The notes under the pieces are model-generated. The model had not been told where the DNA came from, searched no databases, and saw nothing but the letters and a program-made list of their open reading frames with translations. The position numbers were made by a program, and so were the translations under genes. This document shows positions 1-11,000 of a stretch of DNA of 64,000 nucleotides, piece by piece. Positions within the stretch are counted from its first letter, which is position 1. Each line of letters starts with the position of its first letter. Source of the DNA: Candidatus Berkiella cookevillensis (GTDB taxonomy: Bacteria; Pseudomonadota; Gammaproteobacteria; Berkiellales; Berkiellaceae). Location: positions 2,170,001 through 2,234,000 of the forward strand of contig NZ_LKHV02000001.1 in assembly GCF_001431315.2 (NCBI RefSeq). The letters run 5' to 3'.

Positions 1-3000
1 ATTCAGCATGAAATTGAATTAAGGCAGGTAACTGATAACCGACCGGGATTGCAATTTGAGTATTTTCCGGAGAACAATACGATAATAATGCTGATTCAAT
101 TTTTTTGAGTTCTTTAAGATCTAGTGCCTCAATTTTCTCAAATGCCTTAAATATTTGATCAACCATCTCTGGTTTGATCGTACCCATTGCGTTCTTATGT
201 GTGGTTGCAAGCGCAATCAATCCCAGTGCAACTTTTGGAATTGAATCTGGTTTCCCTATCTCCCATGAATCTAGACCTAAAACAACAGCCTCTTTGGCAC
301 CAAGAGAAGAGGTGTACTGTTGACTGAAAAAATCTAACTTTTCTATTAGGTCGACATATTTTTGGTAACTATCCAGATATATTTGCTGACCTAACAATCT
401 GAAATAATGAACTTTATAATCATCAAGTTTTGCAGAAGCATTGTTTATTTTAGAAAAATCTTCAAGTTTGACTTCATATAAATTTCTATTTTTATCATCA
501 TCCGATATTATTAAATCTAATCGTTCTACATCCAATACCATTTCTTTGCTAACAAAATAATAGCCTCCCTCTCGGCTTGCATGATATGCATCATAATTAC
601 CTAACTTCAATCCATTTAAATGGTAAAATTGTTCTTGAGGGTCCAGTGCATTACTGACAATATCAATTACTCTAGATAAGGCCACTTTCATATTTTTAAC
701 ATCATCAAGTGGGCAAGGAGATTCCATTTTTATATTTGGATCAATGGCTTTTAATTTCTCTTTAAATTCTAAAAATGCATCTAATTGATCTAGAAAATGA
801 ATATCATTATTATAAGAAAATTCCTGATCATTTAAAGATATCCACCAAGCATACTCACCTGCCGAAAAATCTTTTAATTTGTCTATGCCTTCTAAACCTG
901 CGTTTTCAATTAGATTAATTGATTCTTTTGGATTTGCTGCAATAAAATTTTTAATAAAACTAGCAGTTGCATCATCACCTAACTTTAACCTCATGTCATC
1001 GAGTTTATCTAAGAGAATTTTAACACCTTGGGCACCTTCAACATATACAATATTACTTAAGCTAATCAGAGCACCTTCTTCTTTGAATAAAGAAAGTAAG
1101 TACTTATAATCAGCTTCAATTTTTATACCTAAATCCAAATTTTCATTTTTAATCAACTTTAAGATAAGACTTAATTTTTCTTCTTCTGTTCCTTTTTGGA
1201 ATATTTTCTTATCACCTAGGCCTACTAATCCTTTAAAATCCTCAGACGTTAAAGGATTATCGACCCAAGCAGAGTATTGATTTTCATCGCCACTCCAAGA
1301 TGGTTTACCACTAGAAAGAAGTGGTAAAATTTTAGTATGCATGTCACTTTGTTTATCAGGATTAGCGGATAATAATTTTGCAACAGCAGAATCATAATCC
1401 AGCAAATAATTTTTTTCATTATCCTTATCTTGTTTTAAAATAAATCCAGGAGGCAAATCATTAAGATTGAGGCCTTGAACAAATAATTGTGGATAAGTTA
1501 CGATTAAATCAGCTATAGACTTGGAAATGCCAGATATAATAGGAGGAAAACCTTCTTCTCCTGATATTGATCTCATCCCTTTAATATAACCACCATCTCC
1601 AACAATATTTGACCACACCCTACTGATTTGACTGTAAGCTTTGTTAGAAGCATATGCGTTTCTAGTGTATTTTGGATTTTGCTCATATAATTCGCTAAAT
1701 TTTTTAAAATCAAGAAAACCTTTTGAATCAACAACAGGTATATTTCCACCTTTACCTTTTCTTTTCATCAAATCTTCAAGCATTTGATCTCTTTGTGCTT
1801 GCATTTGAACTTGCTGCTGTTCTTGTTGTTGCTGCTGCTGTTGCTGTTGCATTTGAATTTCAACGCCAATGTTTTCTAAGGCACTAGCAGCATTTCGTTT
1901 ACATGCCCTAATATTTTCTTTTTTCAATTCTTTCTGAAGTTGCTCTTTCTCAATGTTTGGTTGTCTATCCTGATCAAAATGACCTCTTCGAAGTTGTTGG
2001 TTTTTGGTTCGAATATTCTTTTGAATTTGGTTCTCTAATTGTAAAAAGATTATATTATCTTCATCCCTTAAGCTTCTCATTGTTCCGAAATTTAGCTGTG
2101 TGGTTATTTTACCTTCTTTTGCAGCTTCAAGCAGTTTTACTAAAAGAGGGTGAATACTATCTTCAAATTCTTTCTGTTCTCTCCCCACATAACCTATCCC
2201 AATCATTTTTACATTATGACGTGCAGCTTGCGAAAAAAAACTTACTATCTCATCATGAAATTTTTTTAAACCCGCTGTGGATGTATCAAATGAAGTTGCT
2301 TGGATTGAAATCTCTGAGAAAGGTAAGTATGCATTTGGTCTGCTGGCATATTCATTGAACATTACGGCTTGAGCCAACATATCATAGGGTGCATCAGAAT
2401 TAAGCCCTGGAGAAAATCGGTTATAAGGAAAGCCCATCATTTCCAATTGAGCTTTATTGTCAGAAAAATACTCAAAAAGATGCTTGTGCCAAGTAGTCCC
2501 TAATTCTGTAGCAGCAGTAACAAAATCATTATTACGATAATTTTTTATAATATCATAACGACCACTTGCATTATAATCTTTAAAATGCACATCCATTAAT
2601 GACTTCCAAGGTTCATCCATACCTTCTCTTTCTATATCATAATATGCTATTAATTTATTTCTATTTTGAATATCGATTATTGATTTTGCCTGAGGCTCAA
2701 ATAAGTTTCCAATGAGTATAATATTAGTTAGATATGTATTTTTATCGATTGTATTTAGAATATCTTGTAATTGTGCGTCTGTAAGGTCGGATGGAAATTT
2801 TATCGCTATTTTTTCAGTTTTTAACTCCTGGAGAGATTTTAATTTTTGCAACAAATCGTCTCTAGATAGGCTGCTTAAATCTATCTCTTCTATATCAGCC
2901 ACATCTACTTCTTTAAGTGGATACAAACGTTTCTGAGGTTCTGAAATTACTGCATCGCCTTGAAGCGCATCATTCAATTCGGACTCTTCTAAAGGATTTT

Positions 3001-3496
3001 CTACTGATGAAACAATGGCAAGGGTCTCAGCAACATCTCCTAAATCTTGATCGCCTTCAGGAATTTTAAAATCAGCAAATGATGCAGCTATTGAAAAAGC
3101 TCCTTCTACGCTTGTAAGAAAATTATGTTCTTCCCCCCATAAAATAACGCCATCTTTATTTTTTTTAGGTTGCTTATCTAAAAGTTGAAAAAAGTTCTCC
3201 CCAACATTAATCATTTTTTTGCATAATTCATCTGCTTTATTTTTATCAATTTTACTTAAATAATCAGAAATCAAACCAATTCGAAAAGGCATGGCGTCAT
3301 CTGCACCAATCTCCATTGTTTCTTTAGGTTCTTTCCCTTGTTTTACACGCAGCCTATTAATATGTGATTTTAATAAATTTTCTTGGATATAGAGCTGAAA
3401 TACTCTATTTTCTTTGGCAAATCTTATTAAATCATCTGGGGCATTCTCATCGATAGATTCTAAAAGCGTAAATAAAGGTTGTGCTGGATGAGACAT
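1..3496 (-). CDS. Giant effector-like protein, C-terminus off the window (partial)
   Basis: An uninterrupted minus-strand frame runs from an ATG at 3496 to the left edge (about 1165 codons visible, no stop). A purine-rich stretch (AAGAGA) lies about 10 bases before the start. Residues 1-160 are clearly homologous to the start of the gene at 5260-7878: both begin with a HPAxPLFxLLESID-like block and share the motifs GKEPKE and EIGADDA. The middle is charged, with a glutamine-rich run (a nearly pure Q tract around 1800-1850) flanked by probable coiled coil. No signal peptide or membrane segment is visible. I do not recognise the remaining domains. The shared N-terminal module, size and company of ankyrin and patatin genes suggest a secreted host-directed protein; that is inference. 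The gene is intact up to the window edge. Confidence 0.85.
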   Translation of the reverse strand, partial: MSHPAQPLFTLLESIDENAPDDLIRFAKENRVFQLYIQENLLKSHINRLRVKQGKEPKETMEIGADDAMPFRIGLISDYLSKIDKNKADELCKKMINVGENFFQLLDKQPKKNKDGVILWGEEHNFLTSVEGAFSIAASFADFKIPEGDQDLGDVAETLAIVSSVENPLEESELNDALQGDAVISEPQKRLYPLKEVDVADIEEIDLSSLSRDDLLQKLKSLQELKTEKIAIKFPSDLTDAQLQDILNTIDKNTYLTNIILIGNLFEPQAKSIIDIQNRNKLIAYYDIEREGMDEPWKSLMDVHFKDYNASGRYDIIKNYRNNDFVTAATELGTTWHKHLFEYFSDNKAQLEMMGFPYNRFSPGLNSDAPYDMLAQAVMFNEYASRPNAYLPFSEISIQATSFDTSTAGLKKFHDEIVSFFSQAARHNVKMIGIGYVGREQKEFEDSIHPLLVKLLEAAKEGKITTQLNFGTMRSLRDEDNIIFLQLENQIQKNIRTKNQQLRRGHFDQDRQPNIEKEQLQKELKKENIRACKRNAASALENIGVEIQMQQQQQQQQQEQQQVQMQAQRDQMLEDLMKRKGKGGNIPVVDSKGFLDFKKFSELYEQNPKYTRNAYASNKAYSQISRVWSNIVGDGGYIKGMRSISGEEGFPPIISGISKSIADLIVTYPQLFVQGLNLNDLPPGFILKQDKDNEKNYLLDYDSAVAKLLSANPDKQSDMHTKILPLLSSGKPSWSGDENQYSAWVDNPLTSEDFKGLVGLGDKKIFQKGTEEEKLSLILKLIKNENLDLGIKIEADYKYLLSLFKEEGALISLSNIVYVEGAQGVKILLDKLDDMRLKLGDDATASFIKNFIAANPKESINLIENAGLEGIDKLKDFSAGEYAWWISLNDQEFSYNNDIHFLDQLDAFLEFKEKLKAIDPNIKMESPCPLDDVKNMKVALSRVIDIVSNALDPQEQFYHLNGLKLGNYDAYHASREGGYYFVSKEMVLDVERLDLIISDDDKNRNLYEVKLEDFSKINNASAKLDDYKVHYFRLLGQQIYLDSYQKYVDLIEKLDFFSQQYTSSLGAKEAVVLGLDSWEIGKPDSIPKVALGLIALATTHKNAMGTIKPEMVDQIFKAFEKIEALDLKELKKIESALLSYCSPENTQIAIPVGYQLPALIQFHAE

Positions 3497-3576
3497 GTTT
3501 TTCAATCTCTTTTTATTTCTGGATATGCAGAAATGACTTTTTTAGAAGATAAAAAGTTCAAATATTACAAAGCGCT

Positions 3577-5011
3577 TGTAGCGACCGAATTGCCTCAAAT
3601 TAAATCTAACTCTATGAACGCAAAGTAGGCTTCGTTGCCTCATATTAAAAGTAACCAGGGAACAGGAGGTTACACATATGGGGTATCAAGAAAAAAAGAG
3701 CTATCTTCAAGCGATTTTGTTGCGATACGTGAATGCTGATAGGTCAAAAAAGAGTGCAATACTCAATGAGTTTTGTGCTGTATGTGGATACAATAGAAAA
3801 TATGCGATTCAGCTACTAAAGAAGAAACCAGTTAAGGAAAAAAAGAGAGTGGGATTAAAACCAGTGTATGATAAACCCGCCCTCTTAGAGCCATTAAAGC
3901 AGATTTGGTTTACCGCCGACCAACCCTGTGGCAAAAGGCTAAAACCCATCATTAAACTCTGGCTGCCAAGCTATGAGTCAACCTATGGCTCTCTAGCACC
4001 TGAAATAAGGCACCGGCTATTATCAATTAGCCCTGCTACTATCGATCGCTTACTAAAGCCTATACGAGCGACAAACAAACTTAAAGGACGCTGTGCAACC
4101 AAACCTGGCATCTCATATACAAATACAATTTAGTCATTGGGATATAACACGGCCAGGTTATGTGGAAGCAGACACTGTTGCGCACTGTGGCGATAGTGTT
4201 GCTGGTCGTTTTGCTTGGAGTCTAACCGTTACAGATATTTTTACAGGTTGGACAGAAAATCGAGCCATGTGGAATAAAGAAGGTGGCCTTGTTTATGAAC
4301 GTATCAGTGATATAGAAAAGGTTTTACCCTTTGAGGTTTTAGGGTTTGATTGTGATAACGGCGGTGAGTTTATTAATCATGCATTACATGATTATTTTAC
4401 TAAAAGAGAAAAGCCTGTTCAGTTTACACGTTCACGCCCCTATAAAAAGAATGATAATGCTCATGTAGAACAGAAAAATTGGACGCATGTGCGAAACCTA
4501 TTTGGGTATGACAGGCTAGACAAAAAGAAAACGGTTGTTTTGATGAATGATTTATACCGAAACGAATGGAGCCTGCTTCAAAATCACTTCATGCCATCGA
4601 TGAAGCTAAAAAGCAAAGAGCGTATTGGCGCTAAATACAAGAAACAATATGAACCTGCAAAAACGCCTTATGAGCGGGTATTAGAGTCAGATTCTGTTGC
4701 AGATACCACAAAAGAAAAACTACAGGCTATTCATGCAACCCTTAATCCGTTTACACTTAAGAAAATAATAGAAACAAAATTGGTTGAAATATTTAAGCAC
4801 ATAAAAGTTAGTTCAAATGTGAGGCAACGACTCTAAGGAGAAGAAAGATGAATATTGCATATCTATTCAGCAACGGCCTCGAGCTTACTGTTTGTTTTTT
4901 ATCTGCTTTTAACAAAATAAAAGTCTTTGAATTAAATGTTCTCGGTTACTTTAGTTATGAGGCAACGAACGACCCCTTGGGTTAGGTTTTGCTATGAGGC
5001 AATACGCGACA
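3577..5011 (+). mobile_element. ISNCY-like insertion sequence
   Basis: The outer ends are imperfect inverted repeats: left TGTAGCGACCGAATTGCCTC at 3577 and right GAGGCAATACGCGACA ending at 5011. A second, subterminal inverted pair lies inside: TTCGTTGCCTCAT around 3631-3643 and ATGAGGCAACGAA around 4958-4969, with a further GAGGCAACGA at the end of the transposase. The element carries one frameshifted transposase. It sits between two paralogous effector-like genes, in the promoter region of the upstream one. I could not see an obvious target-site duplication. Confidence 0.75.
3678..4836 (+). pseudogene. DDE (rve-type) transposase, split by a frameshift
   Basis: Two overlapping frames together make one integrase-core transposase of about 385 aa. 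The first (3678-4133, 151 aa) carries the N-terminal helix-turn-helix region and ends just after a KPG motif. The second continues in the +1 frame (open from about 4093 to 4836) with the catalytic core: VEADTVAHCG (first Asp), GFDCDNGGEF (second Asp) and HVEQKN (Glu). In relatives I know, KPG runs straight into the HWD..RPG.VE segment in one frame, so a one-base indel near 4105-4130 best explains the break. Programmed frameshifting is possible, but I see no classic slippery heptamer. All three catalytic residues are intact, so it could be active if the frame is restored. Confidence 0.75.
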
Positions 5012-5190
5012 AAAGGGAATATCCCGCTCACAGAAAAATATAAAAATCCATTAATAACAAATACTTAAATATAAAGAAGGTAGAAAATGTGATAATACAA
5101 AGATGCATAGGTGTACAGTAGATATTCTAAGATTCAATGAGGATGAAAAATGAAGTCAATTACCCATCAAGCAGAAACATTTCATCCCTC

Positions 5191-5229
5191 AGTCTAATGG
5201 TAGACTCGAGATTTAAGCAATTTATCTCG
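5191..5229. other. Two abutting short hairpins
   Basis: AGTCTA-ATGG-TAGACT (5191-5206) is followed without a gap by CGAGAT...ATCTCG (5207-5229). They lie 31 bases past the stop of the ankyrin gene (minus strand) and could help 3'-end formation, although no strong T tract follows. The first resembles a tRNA D-arm, but no acceptor or T arm is present. The rest of 5012-5259 shows no gene. Confidence 0.35.
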
Positions 5230-5259
5230 CAAGCCAAAAATACGGCATCTAATGGAAAC

Positions 5260-7878
5260 TTAAGCACCAGAAGCAGGGTCTCTTCCACCAGGCCTAAATT
5301 TTGATGTAGATGTATTTTCCATTCCCTCAAGCGTTCTTCTCAATTTCGAAAGCGGGTTCTCTTTTCTAAGCACTCGCCCAGCACCTACATCAAAGGCAAC
5401 CATGCGAATCGCCGTAGGCTCAACTTTACCTGCTTTTTCTAAGATGCTCATCTTTTGTATAATGTCTATACACGCCTGTCTAGCAACTCTGAGTGACACA
5501 TCAGCTTGACAAAAACTCGGCAATCTACCAGACTCCAACTCTTTTAAAGCTTGTTGGAATTGCTCAATACAGAACTGTGAAGCAACAACTGCTGATGAAG
5601 GCGCAAGCTCAACTTTTAACTCAGCATTTACCACAACCGCTTTCTTTTGTTTATGCCCTTTATGCTCACTTGCGATAGGTGTTATGGCTTTACGCATTAA
5701 AAGAGAAGCCTGAGAATTTGAATGCGAGGGTTGTACAGATTTCCACTCACTTTTGAGTGACTCAGGGGACAAAACTGTTGATTCTACAGAGTCGCCCGCA
5801 AATCTCACGCCTTTCTTTTGCTGCATTTCTTGGATAACAACAGGCTCAGACTTTTCTAGGGGAACAACCAATTTTTCATCGCTATGATTTATTGCTTGCT
5901 CTAAAGTCGTTGGCAACACTTCTTTTTTGCCTCTTAATCCATTCCATAATCGCTTTACGCCATTATTCAATGTTTTTGTAGCATATCTAACACCATAGTT
6001 CATTATGGCAAAGATAGAAATATTGTGCTCAGGCTTCGAAGCACGTGCTGTATGCCCTTCATAATTTTTAAGTTTTGGATTGGCACCTTGCCTTAATAAA
6101 GTGACAACATCTGCAGAATCTCCTTGTTGAAAGCGTTTATGTAAGAGTGTATTACCTGTTTTTTCACCTTGATGATTAATATTTAATCCTTCATTAAGCC
6201 ATTTTTTTAAAAATTTCTCATCTCTCAAATCTAAATAAGGACTATCTATTGGTATTTCATCGCATACCACATTGGCAAATCGTTTATCTTTTAGATCAAC
6301 ACATTGCAATGCAAAGGCTATTGCGGCAGGATTAGATGCTGGATTTTTGAATAAATTTCCAAACACCGTATCACCCGAAACATTAGGATTAAGCAAAGTA
6401 TCTGCTATATTGCTTCTTAAGTCCGGCTCTCGCATCAGCGCCAATTGTAAAAAAGACAAATAATTATCAGGATTTTTCTTGTTTAGAATTTCTGCTAAGA
6501 GCGTGGTTTCTCTACGCTCACTCAAAATAATGAAGGGTTCGGTAAAAGAACCAATACTATATCCTTCAAATTGTGGTTTTTTTAAATCAATGCCTTTTTC
6601 TTTTAATTCATCAAATAATTTTTTAGGCATGATATCATGCTTAAAATTCCCTGTTGCTACTTCTGCCAAGAGGTCAAGAGGACTTTTAGCATCTCTATTT
6701 TCAAGATCTAAACTTACACCCTCTTTCAAACTTCGTTCAATCACTTGTAATACGGGATTAAGCTGCTCTTTTGTTAAAGGTATTGCAAGTATTTGCATTG
6801 CATAATGTAAGAGTGTATTACCAGTTGTATCTGCTTGTTTATAAATACTATCATCTTCATTTTGATAAGATAACCGCTTTTTAAGATCATGTTCTTTATC
6901 TAAATCTCTCTGAGTTTCTCGTATTATAGTATTAAACTGTACGACCACATCCAATTTATTATGATAAAGTTTAGCAAAATGCTCAAAGGTTTTAGGATCT
7001 CTTAACACTTCAATAGCATTATTCTGTATTACATAACTAAGTGCAGAAGATAAATTAAAACACCATGCATATTGTTCTTGTAATCTATCTTGCATGTCTC
7101 CATTGGGCAATGCACGTATGCTCTCTAAAAAAGAGTCACTAATCACCATTAATTTATCAAGTATCACTTGTATTGCTGCTGAATCAATATTTTCTTCTAA
7201 TACAATACCTGTAGAGAAGGCTATAAGTACAGGAAGCTGCTCATCGAGTCCTGTTATAGCATCTCCCAAGACAAGCCGCTTAGCATTTAAGAGATCTTGT
7301 TCTGCTCTTTGGAAAAAATCCACGACAGCCAAATTGTTTGAAGGATCAACCGCCAAAATACGCTTAAAAAAATTTTCCTTTGATGCATTGGTTTGTGCGT
7401 CATGAATTGTTATAAATGCTTCTTCCAAGTCTTTATTGTCTGATTTCTTAAATCCATAACTTTCCGCTGCCTCAAAAGCCGCCTCCAAACCTGTAAGAAA
7501 GCCTTGTTCTTCTCCCCATCGTATGACACCATCCTTTTTGCTTTGAGGCGCTTTTGCCAAAGCATTATCCAATTTCTCTGAAATTTCTAAAATTTTTTGA
7601 CAATAGGCTCGAGCTTGCTCAATAGGTAGCACGCTTAAATAATCCAGTATTAATGCAATACGAAAGGGTACAGCGTCGTCTGCTCCAATCTCTAATACCT
7701 CTTTTGGCTCTTTCCCTTCTTTAATACGCAATCGATTCATGTGCGCATGCAACAATCCATCTTGTATTTGTAGCTGAAATTTCTGATTTTCTTTTGCAAA
7801 ATAAGTCAGATGATCCTCGTTATCCGGATCAATGGACTCTAACAGAACAAATAATGGATGTGCTGGATGGAAAGGCAT
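5260..7878 (-). CDS. Ankyrin-repeat effector-like protein, paralogous N-terminus
   Basis: 872 aa with no signal peptide or membrane segment. Residues 1-160 share a module with the partial gene ending at 3496 (GKEPKE and EIGADDA motifs, then WGEE). Ankyrin-type units follow: GNTLLHYAMQ with a second helix and DLENRDAKSPLDLLAEV in the middle, and GNTLLHKRFQQGD plus LLRQGANPKLKNYEGHTA further on. The C-terminal quarter is charged and low in complexity, then helical. The start is supported by AGGAGAG ten bases upstream of ATG 7878. Ankyrin proteins of Legionella and Coxiella relatives are often secreted effectors that bind host proteins; that role is inferred here. No catalytic domain is recognised. 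Confidence 0.85.
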   Translation of the reverse strand: MPFHPAHPLFVLLESIDPDNEDHLTYFAKENQKFQLQIQDGLLHAHMNRLRIKEGKEPKEVLEIGADDAVPFRIALILDYLSVLPIEQARAYCQKILEISEKLDNALAKAPQSKKDGVIRWGEEQGFLTGLEAAFEAAESYGFKKSDNKDLEEAFITIHDAQTNASKENFFKRILAVDPSNNLAVVDFFQRAEQDLLNAKRLVLGDAITGLDEQLPVLIAFSTGIVLEENIDSAAIQVILDKLMVISDSFLESIRALPNGDMQDRLQEQYAWCFNLSSALSYVIQNNAIEVLRDPKTFEHFAKLYHNKLDVVVQFNTIIRETQRDLDKEHDLKKRLSYQNEDDSIYKQADTTGNTLLHYAMQILAIPLTKEQLNPVLQVIERSLKEGVSLDLENRDAKSPLDLLAEVATGNFKHDIMPKKLFDELKEKGIDLKKPQFEGYSIGSFTEPFIILSERRETTLLAEILNKKNPDNYLSFLQLALMREPDLRSNIADTLLNPNVSGDTVFGNLFKNPASNPAAIAFALQCVDLKDKRFANVVCDEIPIDSPYLDLRDEKFLKKWLNEGLNINHQGEKTGNTLLHKRFQQGDSADVVTLLRQGANPKLKNYEGHTARASKPEHNISIFAIMNYGVRYATKTLNNGVKRLWNGLRGKKEVLPTTLEQAINHSDEKLVVPLEKSEPVVIQEMQQKKGVRFAGDSVESTVLSPESLKSEWKSVQPSHSNSQASLLMRKAITPIASEHKGHKQKKAVVVNAELKVELAPSSAVVASQFCIEQFQQALKELESGRLPSFCQADVSLRVARQACIDIIQKMSILEKAGKVEPTAIRMVAFDVGAGRVLRKENPLSKLRRTLEGMENTSTSKFRPGGRDPASGA

Positions 7879-8068
7879 ATATTTTTCTCTCCTAAGATCC
7901 TAAACAAAGACCCCATCAGATGAGAAAAAGTTCAAAAATGCAAATAAAACATCAGGGTAATTACACTATTTTTTGAAAAAAGTTTAAGCGAAAAATCACA
8001 AAACTCAAAAACAATCAGGCAAAGCATTATAGATCGCAAGTGCGATTACCCTGTGACAAATCAAAACA

Positions 8069-11000
8069 TTACATTATCAACCGACTTTTATTAGAAGCGC
8101 TATTCATATTATCATTATTACCTGTCATAGGAAAACATGGCTGAAGTTTGCGCCAGCTAAGTATTTTTGTAAATTCCTCATTAACTAACCCTGTCTTATC
8201 TACATCTTGTAACTCAGCATTGAACCAATGCAACACTTCTCCACACTCATATCCACTCTCAATCATATCAGGTAATTTTTTGACAATCACATCGAGAATT
8301 ACTCTACGTTTTGCAGGATCTAAAAAGCAAATTATTTTTCCAAAGCTACCACATTGTTTAATAAAATCTGGGATTCTATCTTTAATATTTTCACAAAGTA
8401 GTTCGCTTTGAGCAACATTCAGCCATCTGAGCACCTCAAAAAAATCCTCACCATCATGGATAAGATTTGTAAACTCAGGCATCATTTTCTTGCAAATACG
8501 TTCACGCAAATCTTTATCGAGCATCCAAGCCACATTGCCAAATCCTTTACCATTAGCTATAGTTCCATAAAGCATAGGTTCTAATGCTTCAAAAATTGCA
8601 GCGCGTTGCATAGGATTTAACCAACTGATAAATTTTCTTAAGTCTTCTACATTTTTAATTATTTCTGGAAAATCATCTTTCATCTCATTAAAAATAGCTT
8701 TGCATTGCTCAGGCGTTAACCAAGCAAGCACCTGCCCATATTTATCAGCATTGTTTATGATTTCTAAAATTTTATCTTTAAATATTCCACAAATGAGCTG
8801 ACAATGAATAGGTCTAAGCACCGACAGCATATCTCTTAAAGTCTTGGGGCTGGTTATTGCTTTAGAAAATATAGCGCTAAAAGAAGCATTGTCTTGCAAG
8901 AAAACCTCACTATCAAGAGGAATCATATGCAACAAAGCACCAAAATGCTTAGCCTCTTTAATGATTGATGGATATTTTTGTTCAATAACCTCAGACAAAA
9001 AGCAATGTATCTCTGGCGTTATATTTTTATTATTTATGATGCCTAATATATGATAAAGATCTTGAGTTTCTTTTATAAAATCAGGTACTTTTTCTTTTAA
9101 CAAAACGAATAATTCTGCAAGATGTTCTTTTGAGAATTTATTAAATACATAATTGAGCTCCGAAGCATTATTGATAAGCTCTGGGATTTTTTCTCTATGC
9201 TCTTTGTAAAAGTCATCTATCCCATAAGGCTCAAGCAACTCAGCCACATCCATAAAATCATAAATCGTTTTGGTGATTGCATGTATTTCATTTTTAAAAA
9301 AAGAATATATTTTTTTCCATTCTGCACAATCAATGCAGCTCTTCCTCAACAGAATAGAAAGCTCACTACCAGATTTTATACAAGCAGAAAAATTTTGACG
9401 TAATAATTCATTATGTTCAATTTTATTATTATGTTGCAATATAAGAGTTAAATGGAGCAGCTGTTCTTCGGTCTTGATAAAACCAGGTATTTTATCCATA
9501 AAAATATCAAAGAACAATTCATCCAATTCATCAGAGGTCAAGTTCCACAAATCTATAAAGACATCATAATCTTCAACTAAATCATGAATTTTTTCTTTAA
9601 AATCCAACAAAAAATCCCTAAAGACATCAATATTTTTTTCATCATTAAAAAGAGAAAACATATCAACAAGATCACATCCACAAACAATCATATCGTGCAA
9701 TTTAGGTTTGAATAGATGATACATTTGAGCAAGATCTGTAGCATTTAAGGCTTTAGATATCTCTAGAAACTCCTCAAATGAACCTACAATAGTAGGTAAA
9801 TTATCTTTGATAGCATAAAAAATAGCAGTTATCTGATCTGCGGTTAAATTACAAAATAAGTCATGATAATCATTTTCATGATTTATCATAATTTGTGGAA
9901 ATTTTAGCTGTAGGTTCTCACACAATATAGCGCATTTTTCTGGGATTAATTGTTGTATAAATTCCAAATCCTGAATTTTATTAAAATGATTGAGGGCAAA
10001 AACAAGAAAATCAGGCAGCTTTGTTTTAAGATCATCCACCTCTAACATGTTAAATACCCAATAAAAATCTTGAGGTGTATTGATTAAAGATGTGATTTTT
10101 TCTTTAAAGAGATCAATCAGCTCTGCCCGATGCTCATTTGGTGTTTTACAATATACATTGCTGAGCTTCTCAGCACTTGTAACAAGCATTAGAAGTTTTT
10201 CTTTATGTGCATTAAAAAATTCTGTACGTTGATGAGGTTCAAGACACTCAATAATATTTGAAAAAACATATTCCGAAGTGATAAGAATAGATATTTTGTC
10301 TTTAAAAAAATCATATACCTCTGTAGCTATTTTAGAACTCTTGCGCTGTAATCCTGTTGCAAGTGCATAACCTGACATGAATATAGAAAATTTATTTTGT
10401 AAGCATTGATTCAACTCTGCTCTATACTTAAGTGGTAGTATGGAAAATATATCTAACAAATCTTCATCGCTCTCAATAAAGTCAGATATCTGTTTTATAT
10501 AAATTTCTAAAAGATCCGCTTTTAATTCATCGGATATGCAATTATATAAAGAAAGAAATGAACCACAGTCCTGAAGCAAGTCTGGAAGCATCCACTTAAA
10601 ATTCATATAAAATTCTCGAGATAATTCAGGCGATTCTATACCATTGATTATATCGCAAACATTATATATGTCGTGAATCATTTCTTTGAATTTAGGCTTA
10701 ACTATTCTATATAATTCAGAATTATCATTAATATTCAATACAGTACCCAATTGTAAAAACACCTGAGTCCAATCTACGATTTCAGTTAAATTTTCTTTCA
10801 AAGAGGAGAAAATGGCATCTATTTTTGCTTGACTCAAGTCAGAAAAAAAAACCTCATAGTCATCTTCATCTTGCAAAATTTGTGAAAATTTTGGTTTTAA
10901 TGCAGCACAAAGTACAGCACACTTTTCTGGAGGCAATTCACATACGATGTTCTTTAGATCTTCACAATTTTTAATTAAAGGAATCATAATATTGATTAAA

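Noticed and set aside
879-2936. Plus-strand frames of 74-133 codons across the left-edge region
   Set aside because: They are antisense to the continuous minus-strand gene and have no homology or start signals.
5185-5235. D-arm-like and anticodon-arm-like hairpins suggesting a tRNA
   Set aside because: No acceptor stem, T arm or CCA-compatible end can be folded around them; the second stem has the wrong size for an anticodon arm.
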